The notes under the pieces: model-generated | Told to the model about the DNA's origin: nothing | Databases searched by the model: none | What the model saw: only the letters and a program-made list of their open reading frames with translations | Translations under genes and position numbers: made by a program | Shown here: positions 25,445-33,722 of the stretch, piece after piece | How the letters are laid out: every line of letters begins with the position of its first letter | Numbering within the stretch: position 1 is the first letter of the stretch | Source of the DNA: Bdellovibrionota bacterium | Lineage (GTDB): Bacteria; Bdellovibrionota; Bdellovibrionia; Bdellovibrionales; JAMPXM01 | Direction: 5' to 3' | Length of the DNA: 64,000 nt | Assembly (NCBI GenBank): GCA_963170185.1 | Contig: CAUJGS010000044.1 | Span: 47,070 to 111,069, forward strand

Positions 25445-25918
25445 ATGGCAGATCGTAACGACACCGCAGCTCGCCTTCAGGCACTGAGAAAACTTCTCTC
25501 GAGAGAGGACTCAAGCACCCAAGATGAGCTACGTTCGGAATTAGAAAAACTGGATTTTGAAGTGAATCAGTCGACGATCTCGCGCGACTTAAGAAAGCTT
25601 GGCGCAATTAAGGTGATCGATCCTTCTGGGATGACGGTTTATCGTCTTGTTGAAGAGGTGGCACCTCTTAGGCAGCCAGCTGGTCTTGGTTCATTGATCA
25701 CCGATATCGATCACAATGGCGCGATGATCGTCGTTCACTCGACGCCTGGCTCGGCCTCGCTGGCGGCTCGTGTGATTGATCAAAACCGTATGACTTTGGG
25801 AATTCTTGGAACCATCGCGGGCGACGACACGGTTTTTGTCTGCCCACGATCAACACGCGATCTCGATGGCCTGGTTCGCAAAGTCGAGCGCCTTCTTAGC
25901 GGCGCTCAAGCGGATTAG
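25445..25918 (+). CDS. argR: Arginine repressor
   Basis: 157-aa ArgR. Residues 1 to about 75 form the winged helix-turn-helix with the recognition segment NQSTISRDLRKLGAIKV; about 85-157 form the hexamerisation and arginine-binding domain with GTIAGDDTVFV. With arginine it represses arg genes by binding ARG boxes; three such sites lie between argG and argC. Near-ideal AAAGGAGG precedes the ATG. Being encoded at the end of the operon it regulates implies feedback on itself. Confidence 0.95.
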   Translation: MADRNDTAARLQALRKLLSREDSSTQDELRSELEKLDFEVNQSTISRDLRKLGAIKVIDPSGMTVYRLVEEVAPLRQPAGLGSLITDIDHNGAMIVVHSTPGSASLAARVIDQNRMTLGILGTIAGDDTVFVCPRSTRDLDGLVRKVERLLSGAQAD

Positions 25919-25940
25919 TGAAACGTCACTTCGCCTTTTT
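25917..25940 (+). terminator. Weak terminator candidate at the end of the arg operon
   Basis: AGTGA pairs with TCACT over AACG (25917-25930), followed after five bases by TTTTT (25936-25940). The stem is short, overlaps the argR stop codon and the T run is offset, so function is uncertain. Confidence 0.3.
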
Positions 25941-25970
25941 CAGACAAATCGGTAAACTATTCTGATTCAT

Positions 25971-27203
25971 CTACTTTGATTCATTTGAAGACGCCGCTTT
26001 CTTCGCCGGCTCTACAAGCTTCAATACTTTGATTTGAGCGCCCGGCTGAATCTTCTGTTCCATGAGATATTTTACGATCGCGACTGAGACGTTGTCTCCG
26101 ACCGAGACAACGGTCGCTTCGGCGATAGGCGAAACTGTGAGTGGGATTTTGTACTTAAGGCGTGTGTAACAAGCAGCGCCTTCCCAAGCGTAGTGCAGAT
26201 TGGTGACTTGGAACGTGTCGCCAATTTTCACTCCGGCACGATAGCCGCCTCGGAACGCGATATGCGTGTCGTTGTTCACGATCTCAGGATCGTAGATCAC
26301 GCGTGATTCCCATACCTCGTTCCAATCTTTGTTCGTCGAAAGCAGGTTCTTGTAGCGGTCGACGATTTGATTGAGGCCGTCATCCATTGCGTTGCGAATC
26401 ACGTCGGTGATTGGCGTGTTGTAGAAAAAGCTGATCCCGATTGGAATTCCAGGAACGAAGTCGAGACCAAACTGCACCTGCGACTGACGAGCGATCCCGT
26501 CGCCAATTGCGATGGCTTGTTGCGTGAGAGGATCGTCGGTGCGAAGGCCTAGTTCGAGCTTGCTTGATTGAAAGTCGATTCGGCCGGCCGCTGACCCTGG
26601 CAAATCTCCGCCGGGACCGTAACCGATTCCGATACCGCCACCGCCGGTCATTTGGAAAGAGATCACCTCGCCACCGAGTAGCGATTGTGGGAGATCGTAA
26701 AGACATGCGGGGAGTTTTGAAACTTCCGCTGCCGTCGTTTTACCTTCGACAACTTCGCGTTCGGAGACGCGACCTTGCATGAGCGACTGGCCCTCGAGAC
26801 GGGTTTGGCGCAAGAGACTATATTGTTCAAGAACGGCGACGTCACGACCTGAAACCAAACCGGAAGGGGCCGCCTCGGCGCTTGATGCGTCGGTGATGCC
26901 TTGAGCTTTAAATTGACCGCCTTGGCTTGCGAGCATCAGCGATGTTGGCACTGGGTTACCAATGACGAAGTGGTCGTGATTGATCACCTGGCGATAAAAG
27001 AGTGAGTTCGCAACGTAAGGGAAGTCGACGGTTTCGCCATTTGGCATCTTTACGACTCGACCTTTGAGAGTGCCGATCTCGATATCCATCTTCAACACTC
27101 GCGGTTTGTCTTGTTGTTCCTCACAGCCTTCGTTACCCATCGACAGTCCGGCGATGACGAAGATCGGGATCATGCTTTTCAAACCCAAAGTTTTGCGAGC
27201 CAT
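25971..27203 (-). CDS. Uncharacterised lipoprotein or secreted protein
   Basis: 410-aa protein that I do not recognise. The N-terminus is signal-like (hydrophobic residues about 10-24) and ends NEGC-EEQQ, an unusual lipobox, so lipidation is possible but not certain. The mature part has a glycine-rich run (GGGGIGIGYGPGGDLPGS, about residues 190-207) and a C-terminal half with strand-rich segments (GISFFYNTPITD, GDTFQV, ATVVSVGDNVSVAIV), which suggests two small beta domains. A strong GAGAGGAG precedes the ATG. It has no obvious partner; its 3' end faces argR. Function unknown. Confidence 0.7.
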   Translation of the reverse strand: MARKTLGLKSMIPIFVIAGLSMGNEGCEEQQDKPRVLKMDIEIGTLKGRVVKMPNGETVDFPYVANSLFYRQVINHDHFVIGNPVPTSLMLASQGGQFKAQGITDASSAEAAPSGLVSGRDVAVLEQYSLLRQTRLEGQSLMQGRVSEREVVEGKTTAAEVSKLPACLYDLPQSLLGGEVISFQMTGGGGIGIGYGPGGDLPGSAAGRIDFQSSKLELGLRTDDPLTQQAIAIGDGIARQSQVQFGLDFVPGIPIGISFFYNTPITDVIRNAMDDGLNQIVDRYKNLLSTNKDWNEVWESRVIYDPEIVNNDTHIAFRGGYRAGVKIGDTFQVTNLHYAWEGAACYTRLKYKIPLTVSPIAEATVVSVGDNVSVAIVKYLMEQKIQPGAQIKVLKLVEPAKKAASSNESK

Positions 27204-27556
27204 GCTTCACTCCTCTCGAGTGCTTGCGACAATCGTCGCGAGACAGCAGTCTTGTTCCAGGAGACCTATCGGACCTCTGTCGCAAGACTAAAATCTCTGA
27301 CAAGACTTGGCCTGTGGTCGGGTTAGCTAGCGAAACGTCGAGGTTTTTTAAGGACGTGGATCGCAATGAGGCGAGCTAAGTTATTGAGATTTGGAAAGTT
27401 TGAAGAGATCCACAGAATTCACGGAGGAAAGTCTTGCTCAAGAGGGCTCTCGACTCGTCAGGCTTTTAGTCAGTTTTCGAAGAATCCGCCTCAAGGTCGA
27501 GAAAAGAAAAGTCGAACTTTCCTGAAATCTTGACGATGGGCCTGTGCAGTCGCTTT
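27204..27556. other. 353-bp gap with the lipoprotein leader and no gene
   Basis: No convincing open reading frame. The leader side contains GCGAC and GTCGC around AATC (27227-27240), a 5-bp-arm stem-loop on the message just before the ribosome binding site of the lipoprotein. No clear promoter boxes or terminator were found for the RluA-fusion gene that ends at 27557. Confidence 0.5.
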
Positions 27557-29290
27557 TCAGTTCTTTGTGACTTTCACGAACACGCTCTTCATTCGTCGAG
27601 GTTCTCGTGGAAATTCGAAATCCCAATCGGGACTAGGTGTTCGTTCCAAAGTGAAGTGGCGGGTGCCTTTGGCTTGCAGCTTTTTGACGATCTCTGTGAC
27701 ACGGAAGAAGAACTCTTGCGCTGACCAGTTTTCGAAGTTGGTTGAAAACAGCAGGCGACCGCCCTCTTTCGTAACGGCGAGCGACGATGTGATCAGGGCC
27801 TCAAGCTCGGTCTCGATACGAAAGACACCACTGTCGGTCCGAGAGAACGAGGGCGGGTCGCACACGACGAGATCAAACTTAAGCCCCTTCTTTTCAGCCC
27901 ATTTCAGATAGTCGCGGGCTTCCATTGCGCGAAATTCGTATCGTGCATCGGCCGGATCGAGGCGGTTGGCTTGGAAGTTCTCCTTTGCCCATTCGAGAAA
28001 TGTTCGACTCAAATCGACACTCACGACATGTTCAGCGCCGGCCGCCGCTGCGGCTGCCGAGAACCCTCCCGTATAACAGAAGAGGTTGAGCAGCGACTGA
28101 GGGCGGTTCACGGCGACCCAGCGGCGATTTGCACGCTGATCGAGAAAGAGGCCGCTTGAAAGGCCACGGTCACGGCAGAAAAGAAAACGTAAACCCTCTT
28201 CGCTGGCGTGCCAGCGTTTGGGAAGCGACTCGTGGGATGTAACGACCAGTTCTTGGTTTTGGCCGCCACCGCGATTCGAGCGATATTGAATCCACCAGTC
28301 CTTGATGCCGACGATCTCTGCCAGGTGACGAATTCTTTGAATATCTGTTTCCGCAAGTTCCTGTTTGGGCCGATTGGGTACGCCATACCAATGAAACTGA
28401 CAGACTTCACCGAGTCGATCGAGACGAAGATCGATGCCGCCAAAACCGCTGCCGAAACCGCCACCAGAGCTGTTGCCGACGGATTCTCCATGAAGCTCGC
28501 GGCGCGTTTCGGAAATCGCGACACCCAGAAGACGAAGACTGCGATTGAGTCGCTCTCGCCGATCAACACCAGCGAGCCAGCTTACCAGCACGGGGTCGTC
28601 GAGCAGTTCGAGACGCTCATACCAGATGGGAGCTTCGCTTGCGGCCTCAAAGCCGGCGGCCGTGTCTTTCAAGCTCGCGGCCGCCGCATGCAGGCAGAGT
28701 GTCGGAAAACTGGAGCCGCCGTGTTCGGTGTCTCCCAAAATAGCGATCCCGGCATTTTCGGCATGCAGACGGATCTGATGCGGCTTTCCCGTTAACGGTT
28801 TGGCGCGCCAGAGAGTGTACTTTCCGTGCTCTCGGATTTTCTCGAAGGTCGTGACAGAGTTGATAGGCTCTTGTGGCGTCGGAGAATGCGAGATGTACTG
28901 AGGCCCTTGTTTGTTTGAGCCGCCCGAGCGAACGCGTGTGATGTGGGACTCAATTTTATCACCGCTTTTGAAGCCGCGTCTGGGTTGTCGATCGGTGAGA
29001 AAGAGATAAGTTTTGTCGATCTCGCGGCCCTCAAACGCCTGCGCGAGTTGGGTCATGGCGGCAAGAGCGCCGGGAGAGCCGTCGCTTTCCCACGCCAGCA
29101 GGGTACCCGACGTTCCAACGTCGAGACGGTGAATAGGCAAGAGCTTGCGTCCGGAGCGCAAAGAGAGATGTTCTAAGAGGCCATCATTCGGGTCGAGATG
29201 GAGCCGCTTAGCCTCCTCCTCGGAAAGTGAAGTGTGAGTGGTGACGCCGGCGGGCTTATCGAGAATTCTCAGCATCGGCCTGGTCGACAC
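27557..29290 (-). CDS. Fusion of an RluA-type pseudouridine synthase with an RlmK-like rRNA methyltransferase
   Basis: 577-aa two-enzyme protein. The first half (about 1-265) is an RluA-family pseudouridine synthase: ILDKPAGVTTH, the catalytic IHRLDVGTSGTLL with its essential Asp, and GKPHQIRLH. The second half (about 290-577) resembles the RlmK part of RlmL (m7G methylation of 23S rRNA): FLDQRANRRWV, LLNLFCYTGGFSAAAAAAGA for SAM binding, VSVDLSRTFLEWAKENFQAN, and the catalytic loop DPPSFSRTDSGVF. Both parts act on structured RNA, so one protein may modify two nearby rRNA positions. Such a fusion is not one I know from model bacteria. ATG 29290 overlaps the fur gene by 35 bp; an ATG at 29275 is also possible. 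Substrate positions unknown. Confidence 0.85.
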   Translation of the reverse strand: MSTRPMLRILDKPAGVTTHTSLSEEEAKRLHLDPNDGLLEHLSLRSGRKLLPIHRLDVGTSGTLLAWESDGSPGALAAMTQLAQAFEGREIDKTYLFLTDRQPRRGFKSGDKIESHITRVRSGGSNKQGPQYISHSPTPQEPINSVTTFEKIREHGKYTLWRAKPLTGKPHQIRLHAENAGIAILGDTEHGGSSFPTLCLHAAAASLKDTAAGFEAASEAPIWYERLELLDDPVLVSWLAGVDRRERLNRSLRLLGVAISETRRELHGESVGNSSGGGFGSGFGGIDLRLDRLGEVCQFHWYGVPNRPKQELAETDIQRIRHLAEIVGIKDWWIQYRSNRGGGQNQELVVTSHESLPKRWHASEEGLRFLFCRDRGLSSGLFLDQRANRRWVAVNRPQSLLNLFCYTGGFSAAAAAAGAEHVVSVDLSRTFLEWAKENFQANRLDPADARYEFRAMEARDYLKWAEKKGLKFDLVVCDPPSFSRTDSGVFRIETELEALITSSLAVTKEGGRLLFSTNFENWSAQEFFFRVTEIVKKLQAKGTRHFTLERTPSPDWDFEFPREPRRMKSVFVKVTKN

Positions 29291-29849
29291 TTTTTTGGCG
29301 GCACTCTGGGCAGACGCCGTAAAGTTCGAGAACGTGAGAGGTCAGGAGAAAGCCGAAGCGAAGCGCGACTTTTTCCTGCAAGCGTTCAATTTCGACGTTT
29401 TCGAACTCGACGATTTTTCCGCAAGACGTGCAGGTCAAGTGATCGTGGTGATCGCGCGCGGCCCACTCGTAGCGAGCCGGCATCCCACCCATGCGAACTT
29501 CGGTCACGAAGCTTGCGTCGGTGAGCGTGCGAAGAAAACGATAGACGGTTGCGAAACCGATTTCTGGGTTGCGCTTCTCGACGGTTTCAAAAACATCCTG
29601 AGCGGTGAAATGGTTGGGGCCGCTGCGCACGACCTCTAAGATATCCAGTCGCTGTTGAGTCACCTTTAGGCCGAGATCGCGAATGATCTTTTTTGCTGGT
29701 ATCGCGGGCTTGCGGCCGCGCGGGCTGGTGTCGCTGCTGGCCTCGGTTCCCAAGCCGCCGGGAAGTGTCGGTCCTGAGCCTGTTTGGCTGGGTAGCTGGC
29801 CGACAGATCGTTGAGAGGAGGGCAGTATGGGCGGGGCATTTTTCGACAT
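29256..29849 (-). CDS. Fur-family metalloregulator
   Basis: 197-aa ferric-uptake-regulator family protein. Seen: a winged helix with KVTQQRLDILEVVRSG and FATVYRFLRTLTDASFV, then the metal/dimer region HHDHLTCTSCGKIVEFENV and HVLELYGVCPECR with two CxxC pairs. The pattern fits Fur itself; Zur or PerR-like relatives cannot be excluded. The first 50 residues are a low-complexity Ser/Pro/Gly tail not seen in typical Fur. Its 3' end overlaps the RluA fusion gene, suggesting joint transcription. No clear Fur box was found in the upstream region. Confidence 0.9.
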   Translation of the reverse strand: MSKNAPPILPSSQRSVGQLPSQTGSGPTLPGGLGTEASSDTSPRGRKPAIPAKKIIRDLGLKVTQQRLDILEVVRSGPNHFTAQDVFETVEKRNPEIGFATVYRFLRTLTDASFVTEVRMGGMPARYEWAARDHHDHLTCTSCGKIVEFENVEIERLQEKVALRFGFLLTSHVLELYGVCPECRQKSVDQADAENSR

Positions 29850-30105
29850 GCGGGCACGTTACGGCTCCGAAATGCCATTCGTCAATAGATGAGAACTGGT
29901 TTCATTTAAGTTTCAATTGGCGAATCATTAATTGGGACAAACTGACTCGGGGAAAGTGCCTTTCTTGGGCGGTCCCCTATGAAAAAATCGCCGTGCTGGG
30001 GTGGCGAGCCTTGGCTGGGCGGGCGCTGGAGGTGAGGGGATGAGTGGTATGAAACACGCTTTTAAAAGGCCATCTCTTAGGTCATGTCTTAAAGGAGACA
30101 GCGAA

Positions 30106-30510
30106 ATGAAGACTCCGGCGAACTCGATGACTCTCTTGATTGCGTCTTTTCTCTCGGCGTTTGCGCTGGTCTTGGCAGCGGTGGATCGTGCGGAGGCCGG
30201 TGTCGCGCGTCTCGTGTTTTGCCAAGCCGAGAGCAACGAAATTCGTATCGAGGCGGATCGTGCCGGTCAGATTACCGGGATCACACAAAACGGGCTCGCC
30301 ATGGAGATCAGCGAATCGAAGCTTACGCCAGAAGGGCAGTCGATTGCGACAGCCGTGAGCTTTGACCCCATTGGGGCCGTCATGGTCTCGGCTGAAACTT
30401 CGGCCCTCGTGGCGATTTCCGCTGGGATGATCGAAGTTTCGATCGAAATCATGGGCGCGCCAGGTACCAAGGTTTTGGCTCCGCGCGCCTCATGCACGGT
30501 CTTTCAGTAA
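30106..30510 (+). CDS. Small secreted protein of unknown function
   Basis: 134-aa protein with a cleavable signal peptide (hydrophobic 8-27, likely cut after AEA before GVARL). The mature 100 residues hold a CQAES and a C-terminal Cys (ASCTVF) that could pair, with strand-like segments and no recognised domain. The start is ATG 30106, directly after AAAGGAGA; an upstream in-frame start would put charged residues before the signal. It ends 3 bp before the convergent TetR gene. Confidence 0.7.
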   Translation: MKTPANSMTLLIASFLSAFALVLAAVDRAEAGVARLVFCQAESNEIRIEADRAGQITGITQNGLAMEISESKLTPEGQSIATAVSFDPIGAVMVSAETSALVAISAGMIEVSIEIMGAPGTKVLAPRASCTVFQ

Positions 30511-30513
30511 GAC

Positions 30514-31248
30514 TTAATTTGTCGTTGGACGAATCTCATTCAAGCGTCCGCGAATGGCCGCTTGATAAGCGTCGCTGTGATACGGCAGCAGGAACAACAA
30601 AAGATGCTCTAGTCCCGTGCGTAGGCTTCGACGAGTCGCTGGCTTTTCCGGGCTTTCGAAGAACTGCAAGAAGCTAGAGGACGTGATCAGAACCGTGTCG
30701 CTGATCATTTGCATCTCTCGTGCGTCTTGAATTTTCCGCATCACGCCGTCTTTCACCCATTGCGCGTACATCGCCTGAAGAAGGCGCATGGTTTTAGAGA
30801 TGTGCGTTTTCCAGCGTTTGGCGAGATTCGGGTCTTTGCGACGAAGGTGATACATCTCGCGATGGAAGAACCGATATTTCCAGAAAACCTCATACGAGCG
30901 TTCGATCAGCTCAGAGGGGGAGGCTGGAAGTGTCGACTGTTGCGCGCGAGCGGGTTCGGGCTTCCAGACATCGTACGTTTCTAGGCACATCATTTCGAAA
31001 AGTTCGTAGATGATTTCTTCCTTGTTGCGGAAGTGGAAGTAGAGGTTGCCAGGCGAGATTCCCAAGTGGTGCGCGATATGGTTTGTCGTGACGGCCACAA
31101 CGCCGGATTGGTTAAAAAGATCGATGCTTGAGAGCAAAATGCGCTCGCGGTTTCCGATCTTCTTTTTGGGTACAGCCGTGCGCAGTCCTACCGGAAGCGC
31201 TCCGGGAGAGAGTTTGTGATCTTTAGCTTCTGTTTTTTTATTTTCCAT
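30514..31248 (-). CDS. TetR-family transcriptional regulator
   Basis: 244-aa TetR repressor. Seen: the N-terminal helix-turn-helix with RERILLSSIDLFNQSGVVAVTTNHIAHHLGISPGNLYFHFRNKEEII split over residues about 34-80 (turn and recognition helix GISPGNLYFHFRNKEEII). The C-terminal ligand-binding part is helical and not assignable. AAGGACG precedes the ATG. Upstream are three tandem 12-bp repeats and a large palindrome, both good candidates for its own operators. It has no divergent partner gene within the window side facing it, other than HtpX beyond a 413-bp gap. Ligand unknown. Confidence 0.9.
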   Translation of the reverse strand: MENKKTEAKDHKLSPGALPVGLRTAVPKKKIGNRERILLSSIDLFNQSGVVAVTTNHIAHHLGISPGNLYFHFRNKEEIIYELFEMMCLETYDVWKPEPARAQQSTLPASPSELIERSYEVFWKYRFFHREMYHLRRKDPNLAKRWKTHISKTMRLLQAMYAQWVKDGVMRKIQDAREMQMISDTVLITSSSFLQFFESPEKPATRRSLRTGLEHLLLFLLPYHSDAYQAAIRGRLNEIRPTTN

Positions 31249-31277
31249 ATCGGCGTCCTTCGGTCAGTGGCGACCAG

Positions 31278-31313
31278 CTTGCGCTAGAACTTGCGCTAGA
31301 GCTTGTTCTAGAG
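31278..31313. repeat. Three tandem 12-bp repeats upstream of the TetR gene
   Basis: CTTGCGCTAGAA (31278-31289), CTTGCGCTAGAG (31290-31301) and CTTGTTCTAGAG (31302-31313) stand head to tail, 30 bp upstream of the TetR start. A 12-bp period puts them on nearly the same helix face. The unit contains CTAGA; CTCTAG-type words recur further upstream. A regulator array is plausible. Confidence 0.65.
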
Positions 31314-31383
31314 GTGCGAACTGGGAACACGAGTTAGAGGATTCGCTCTCGTAGGACAAGGGAAAACCTCTAGCGGGTTCCGA

Positions 31384-31406
31384 AAATAGAGTACAGTGCT
31401 CTATTT
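31384..31406. promoter_or_regulatory. Near-perfect 23-bp palindrome, TetR operator candidate
   Basis: Outer arms AAATAGAG (31384-31391) and CTCTATTT (31399-31406) are perfect complements; inside, AC and GT also pair, so 10 of 11 positions are symmetric. It lies 135 bp upstream of the TetR start. GAGC-ATAA-GCTC follows at 31408-31419. The size is typical for a TetR dimer site. Confidence 0.5.
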
Positions 31407-31483
31407 GGAGCATAAGCTCTAGGCTTAGTGTTTTTTAGCGATTGCGGGGGCTTTGTTTGCCAAGCAGAAGAAAGCTTGTAAAA

Positions 31484-31618
31484 ACCAAATCCACGTAGAG
31501 ATCCCCGCCGCCGGGGATGAGGCGTGGTAGACTTCTACCGAGGGCCGAGGCTCCGGCGGCAACCCCATCACAAGACGGAATGCGAAAAAAAAAGCCACCT
31601 GAGGCAGGTGGCTTTTTT
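31484..31618 (+). ncRNA. Candidate structured small RNA ending at the strong terminator
   Basis: On the + strand three consecutive hairpins occur within 60 bases: ATCCCCG-CCGC-CGGGGAT (31501-31518), GGTAG-ACTT-CTACC (31526-31539) and a GCCG-AGGCTC-CGGC stem near 31544-31557, then the terminator hairpin (31594-31612) and six T. A weak promoter TTGTTT (31453-31458) with TGTAAA (31477-31482) lies just before. No protein frame fits. Family not recognised; the start near 31484-31490 is a guess. The same hairpins would form on the opposite strand. Confidence 0.35.
31585..31618. terminator. Strong bidirectional rho-independent terminator
   Basis: GCCACCT (31594-31600) pairs perfectly with AGGTGGC (31606-31612) around GAGGC; TTTTTT follows on the + strand and a nine-A run precedes it, giving a T run on the minus strand. 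It lies 44 bp after the htpX stop codon and would end htpX transcription; on the + strand it would end the candidate small RNA. Confidence 0.9.
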
Positions 31619-31661
31619 GTTTCCGGACTAACCTTAAGTTTTGCCGTTTCTGGCGGAAGAC

Positions 31662-32606
31662 TTAGGCAGGGATTCCCGCTGGGCGCTCGAGGCGCGCGAT
31701 ACGCTCTTCAAGCGTTGGATGCGTGCGGAAGAGATTTGCGAGGACACCACGAGATGTCGCCGAAATCTTCATCGACGCAAATGCTGGCTTTGCTTCGGTC
31801 TGTTCAGCCACTTGGTAGTTGAGTTCCGAAACACGTTGCAAGCTCTTGAGAGCTCCGACCATTGCATCTTTTCCGGCGTACTTCGCTCCGCCTGCGTCTG
31901 CGCGGAACTCACGTTGACGCGAGAACCACATCAGGACGATCGAACCGAGAAGCATGAAAACCATCTCGAGCACAAACACCGTCGCCATGTATGCGAAGCC
32001 ACCAAGTGCGCCGCCACCTTCACGATCGTCATTGCTGCGAAGCGCGTTTTGAATTGCGTACGCGACGATGCGAGCAAGTGCCATAACAAATGCGTTCACG
32101 ATACCTTGAAGGAGCGTCATCGTGACCATGTCGCCGTTTGCGATGTGCGCGACTTCGTGGCCGATAACACCTTCAACGGAACGCTTGTCCATTTGGCGAA
32201 GTAGGCCTGTCGAAACCGCAACGAGCGAGTTCGAACGAGAAGGCCCCGTCGCAAACGCGTTCACTTCGGGCGATTCATAGATTCCGACCTCAGGCATCTT
32301 TGGAAGACCTGCCGAGCGTGCGTAGCGGTGAACCATGTTCACGACTTCGCGCTCTTCGAGGTTCATGGTGTTTGGATCGATGATCTTTACGCCCATCGAC
32401 CATTTCGCCATCGTCTTTGACATCAAGAGACTGATGAAAGCTCCACCCATACCCCAGACCAAACAGAAGCCGATCAGGGCTCCCATGTTCAGTCCTTGAG
32501 CCGTCAAATATGGCTGAATGCCCAGCACTGACGTCACGACAGAAAGAGTCAGAACCACCAAGATGTTCATCGCCATGAATAAGAAGATTCGTTTACCCAT
32601 CTGCAT
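31662..32606 (-). CDS. htpX: Membrane zinc protease HtpX
   Basis: 314-aa M48-family metalloprotease of the inner membrane, which takes part in quality control of membrane proteins. Seen: two N-terminal membrane segments (about 5-55), the zinc motif in GVIGHEVAHIANGD (HEVAH), a further pair of membrane segments (about 175-235) and the third zinc ligand region FRADAGGAKYAG. The length is near that of E. coli HtpX. GGAGGTC lies 6 bp before the ATG at 32606; an in-frame ATG two codons later is also present. An inverted repeat (GAATC and GATTC at 32623-32641) overlaps the leader. A strong terminator follows. Confidence 0.94.
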   Translation of the reverse strand: MQMGKRIFLFMAMNILVVLTLSVVTSVLGIQPYLTAQGLNMGALIGFCLVWGMGGAFISLLMSKTMAKWSMGVKIIDPNTMNLEEREVVNMVHRYARSAGLPKMPEVGIYESPEVNAFATGPSRSNSLVAVSTGLLRQMDKRSVEGVIGHEVAHIANGDMVTMTLLQGIVNAFVMALARIVAYAIQNALRSNDDREGGGALGGFAYMATVFVLEMVFMLLGSIVLMWFSRQREFRADAGGAKYAGKDAMVGALKSLQRVSELNYQVAEQTEAKPAFASMKISATSRGVLANLFRTHPTLEERIARLERPAGIPA

Positions 32607-32622
32607 TTTAAGACCTCCGTTC

Positions 32623-32641
32623 GAATCACACTTTTCGATTC
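32623..32641. promoter_or_regulatory. Inverted repeat in the htpX leader
   Basis: GAATC and GATTC face each other with 9 bases between (32623-32641), just upstream of the htpX ribosome binding site. Short arms make this only a weak operator candidate. The neighbouring LysR-type gene ends 58 bp upstream, so the two genes may also be cotranscribed. Confidence 0.25.
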
Positions 32642-32698
32642 AACACTTAAAACTCTATCAAAAACCGATAGTTTCCCAAAATTGATATATTTTAGATT

Positions 32699-33634
32699 TT
32701 AGTTCGCTTTAAACAAAGTAAAACTCTTCGCCAGTTGCGCCGCGATCGGGTTCTCGACTTTTCTTGCCGTGGTGATCAGCCAAAACTCCTCTGCGACATT
32801 GTCCAGCTTGCCGATTTTCACCAGAGACTTTTCTCGAACCAATTCCGCCGCTTCTGACTCCGCAAGCGGGATCAAACCAAGACCTGAGGCGCCCATCAGT
32901 TTTTGTAGGCTGGAATCCTGCGTCTCCGCAATCGGCACAATCGAGATTCGAGACATCCGGAAGTAGTGCTCAAGATCGTGTCTTAATTTCGAATGGTATG
33001 TTGGAAGAACAAAGTTTTGTCCGTTTAAGCTTTCAGGAAAACGCTTGCTTAGAGCTTTGAACTTTGGCGCTCCATAAACCGAGATCGGGATCTTTCCAAT
33101 CGGGCGAACCGTGAGTTTTCCATTTTCGTCAAGAGCTGGTGGTGCGTTTGAAAGCACAATGTCCAATCGATGCGCTTGGAGCTCGCGAAGTAACTCGTCT
33201 CCTTTTCCTTCTAGAATCGAAACCGTGCAGAGATCGACCTGGTAAGCCGTCTCTGCTAGTCGAAGTGTGAGGTGCTTCGGTACGCTGTCAAGCGCACCAA
33301 TTTGAATATGGGTTTTTCCACCGCGAGGTGCTCGATCTTGGATGGCCTCCACCATTTCTGAGCCCATTCGAAAAATTTCCGATGCGTACTGAAGCGCGAT
33401 ACGACCGGCATCTGTGAGCACCATACGGCGGTTTCGCCGATCAAACAGCGGGCGCCCAACCGAGTCCTCTAGGTGCTTGAGTTGAGTGGAAAGTGTCGGT
33501 TGGCCCAGACGAAGTCTGGTGGAGGCTCGCGCAATACTACCTTCTGTTGCGATCACCCAAAAGTAATAGAGGTGGTGGTAGTTTAACCATTGTGAAGCGG
33601 TGACAGGCGAGGGCACGCCGGTTTCTTGATTCAT
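32699..33634 (-). CDS. LysR-family regulator, NhaR-like
   Basis: 311-aa LysR-type regulator. Seen: the winged helix opening LNYHHLYYFWVIATEGSIARA, which is the NhaR style (YNHLYYFW), then LGQPTLSTQLKHLEDSVG. The C-terminal part is a periplasmic-binding-protein-like effector domain (residues about 95-300) with DIVLSNAPP and GLGLIPLAESEA. NhaR activates the Na+/H+ antiporter gene nhaA and other stress genes in E. coli; no antiporter gene lies in this window, so the target is unknown. It is transcribed away from the Rieske operon, whose first start lies 88 bp from its own. Confidence 0.85.
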   Translation of the reverse strand: MNQETGVPSPVTASQWLNYHHLYYFWVIATEGSIARASTRLRLGQPTLSTQLKHLEDSVGRPLFDRRNRRMVLTDAGRIALQYASEIFRMGSEMVEAIQDRAPRGGKTHIQIGALDSVPKHLTLRLAETAYQVDLCTVSILEGKGDELLRELQAHRLDIVLSNAPPALDENGKLTVRPIGKIPISVYGAPKFKALSKRFPESLNGQNFVLPTYHSKLRHDLEHYFRMSRISIVPIAETQDSSLQKLMGASGLGLIPLAESEAAELVREKSLVKIGKLDNVAEEFWLITTARKVENPIAAQLAKSFTLFKAN

Positions 33635-33722
33635 CGCTATGTTTTGCCCGAGCTTTTTTGGCGCATCAAGCGATACAGGTTGACGTGGCGCGCGAATCGG
33701 GAGTGAAACTGATTGCTAGAAG

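Larger units (their letters stand above)
31249..31661. other. 413-bp gap: TetR leader, operator-like repeats, possible small RNA, htpX terminator
   Basis: Contains no likely protein gene. From left to right: the ribosome binding region of the TetR gene, three direct 12-bp repeats (31278-31313), a near-perfect 23-bp palindrome (31384-31406), a run of GC-rich hairpins (31501-31558), and a bidirectional terminator (31585-31618). These are listed separately. Confidence 0.7.

Noticed and set aside
29850..30105. Fur box in the region upstream of the fur-like gene
   Set aside because: No stretch resembles the GATAATGATAATCATTATC consensus well enough; a TGAGAAC/GTTTCA pair near 29890 is too imperfect.
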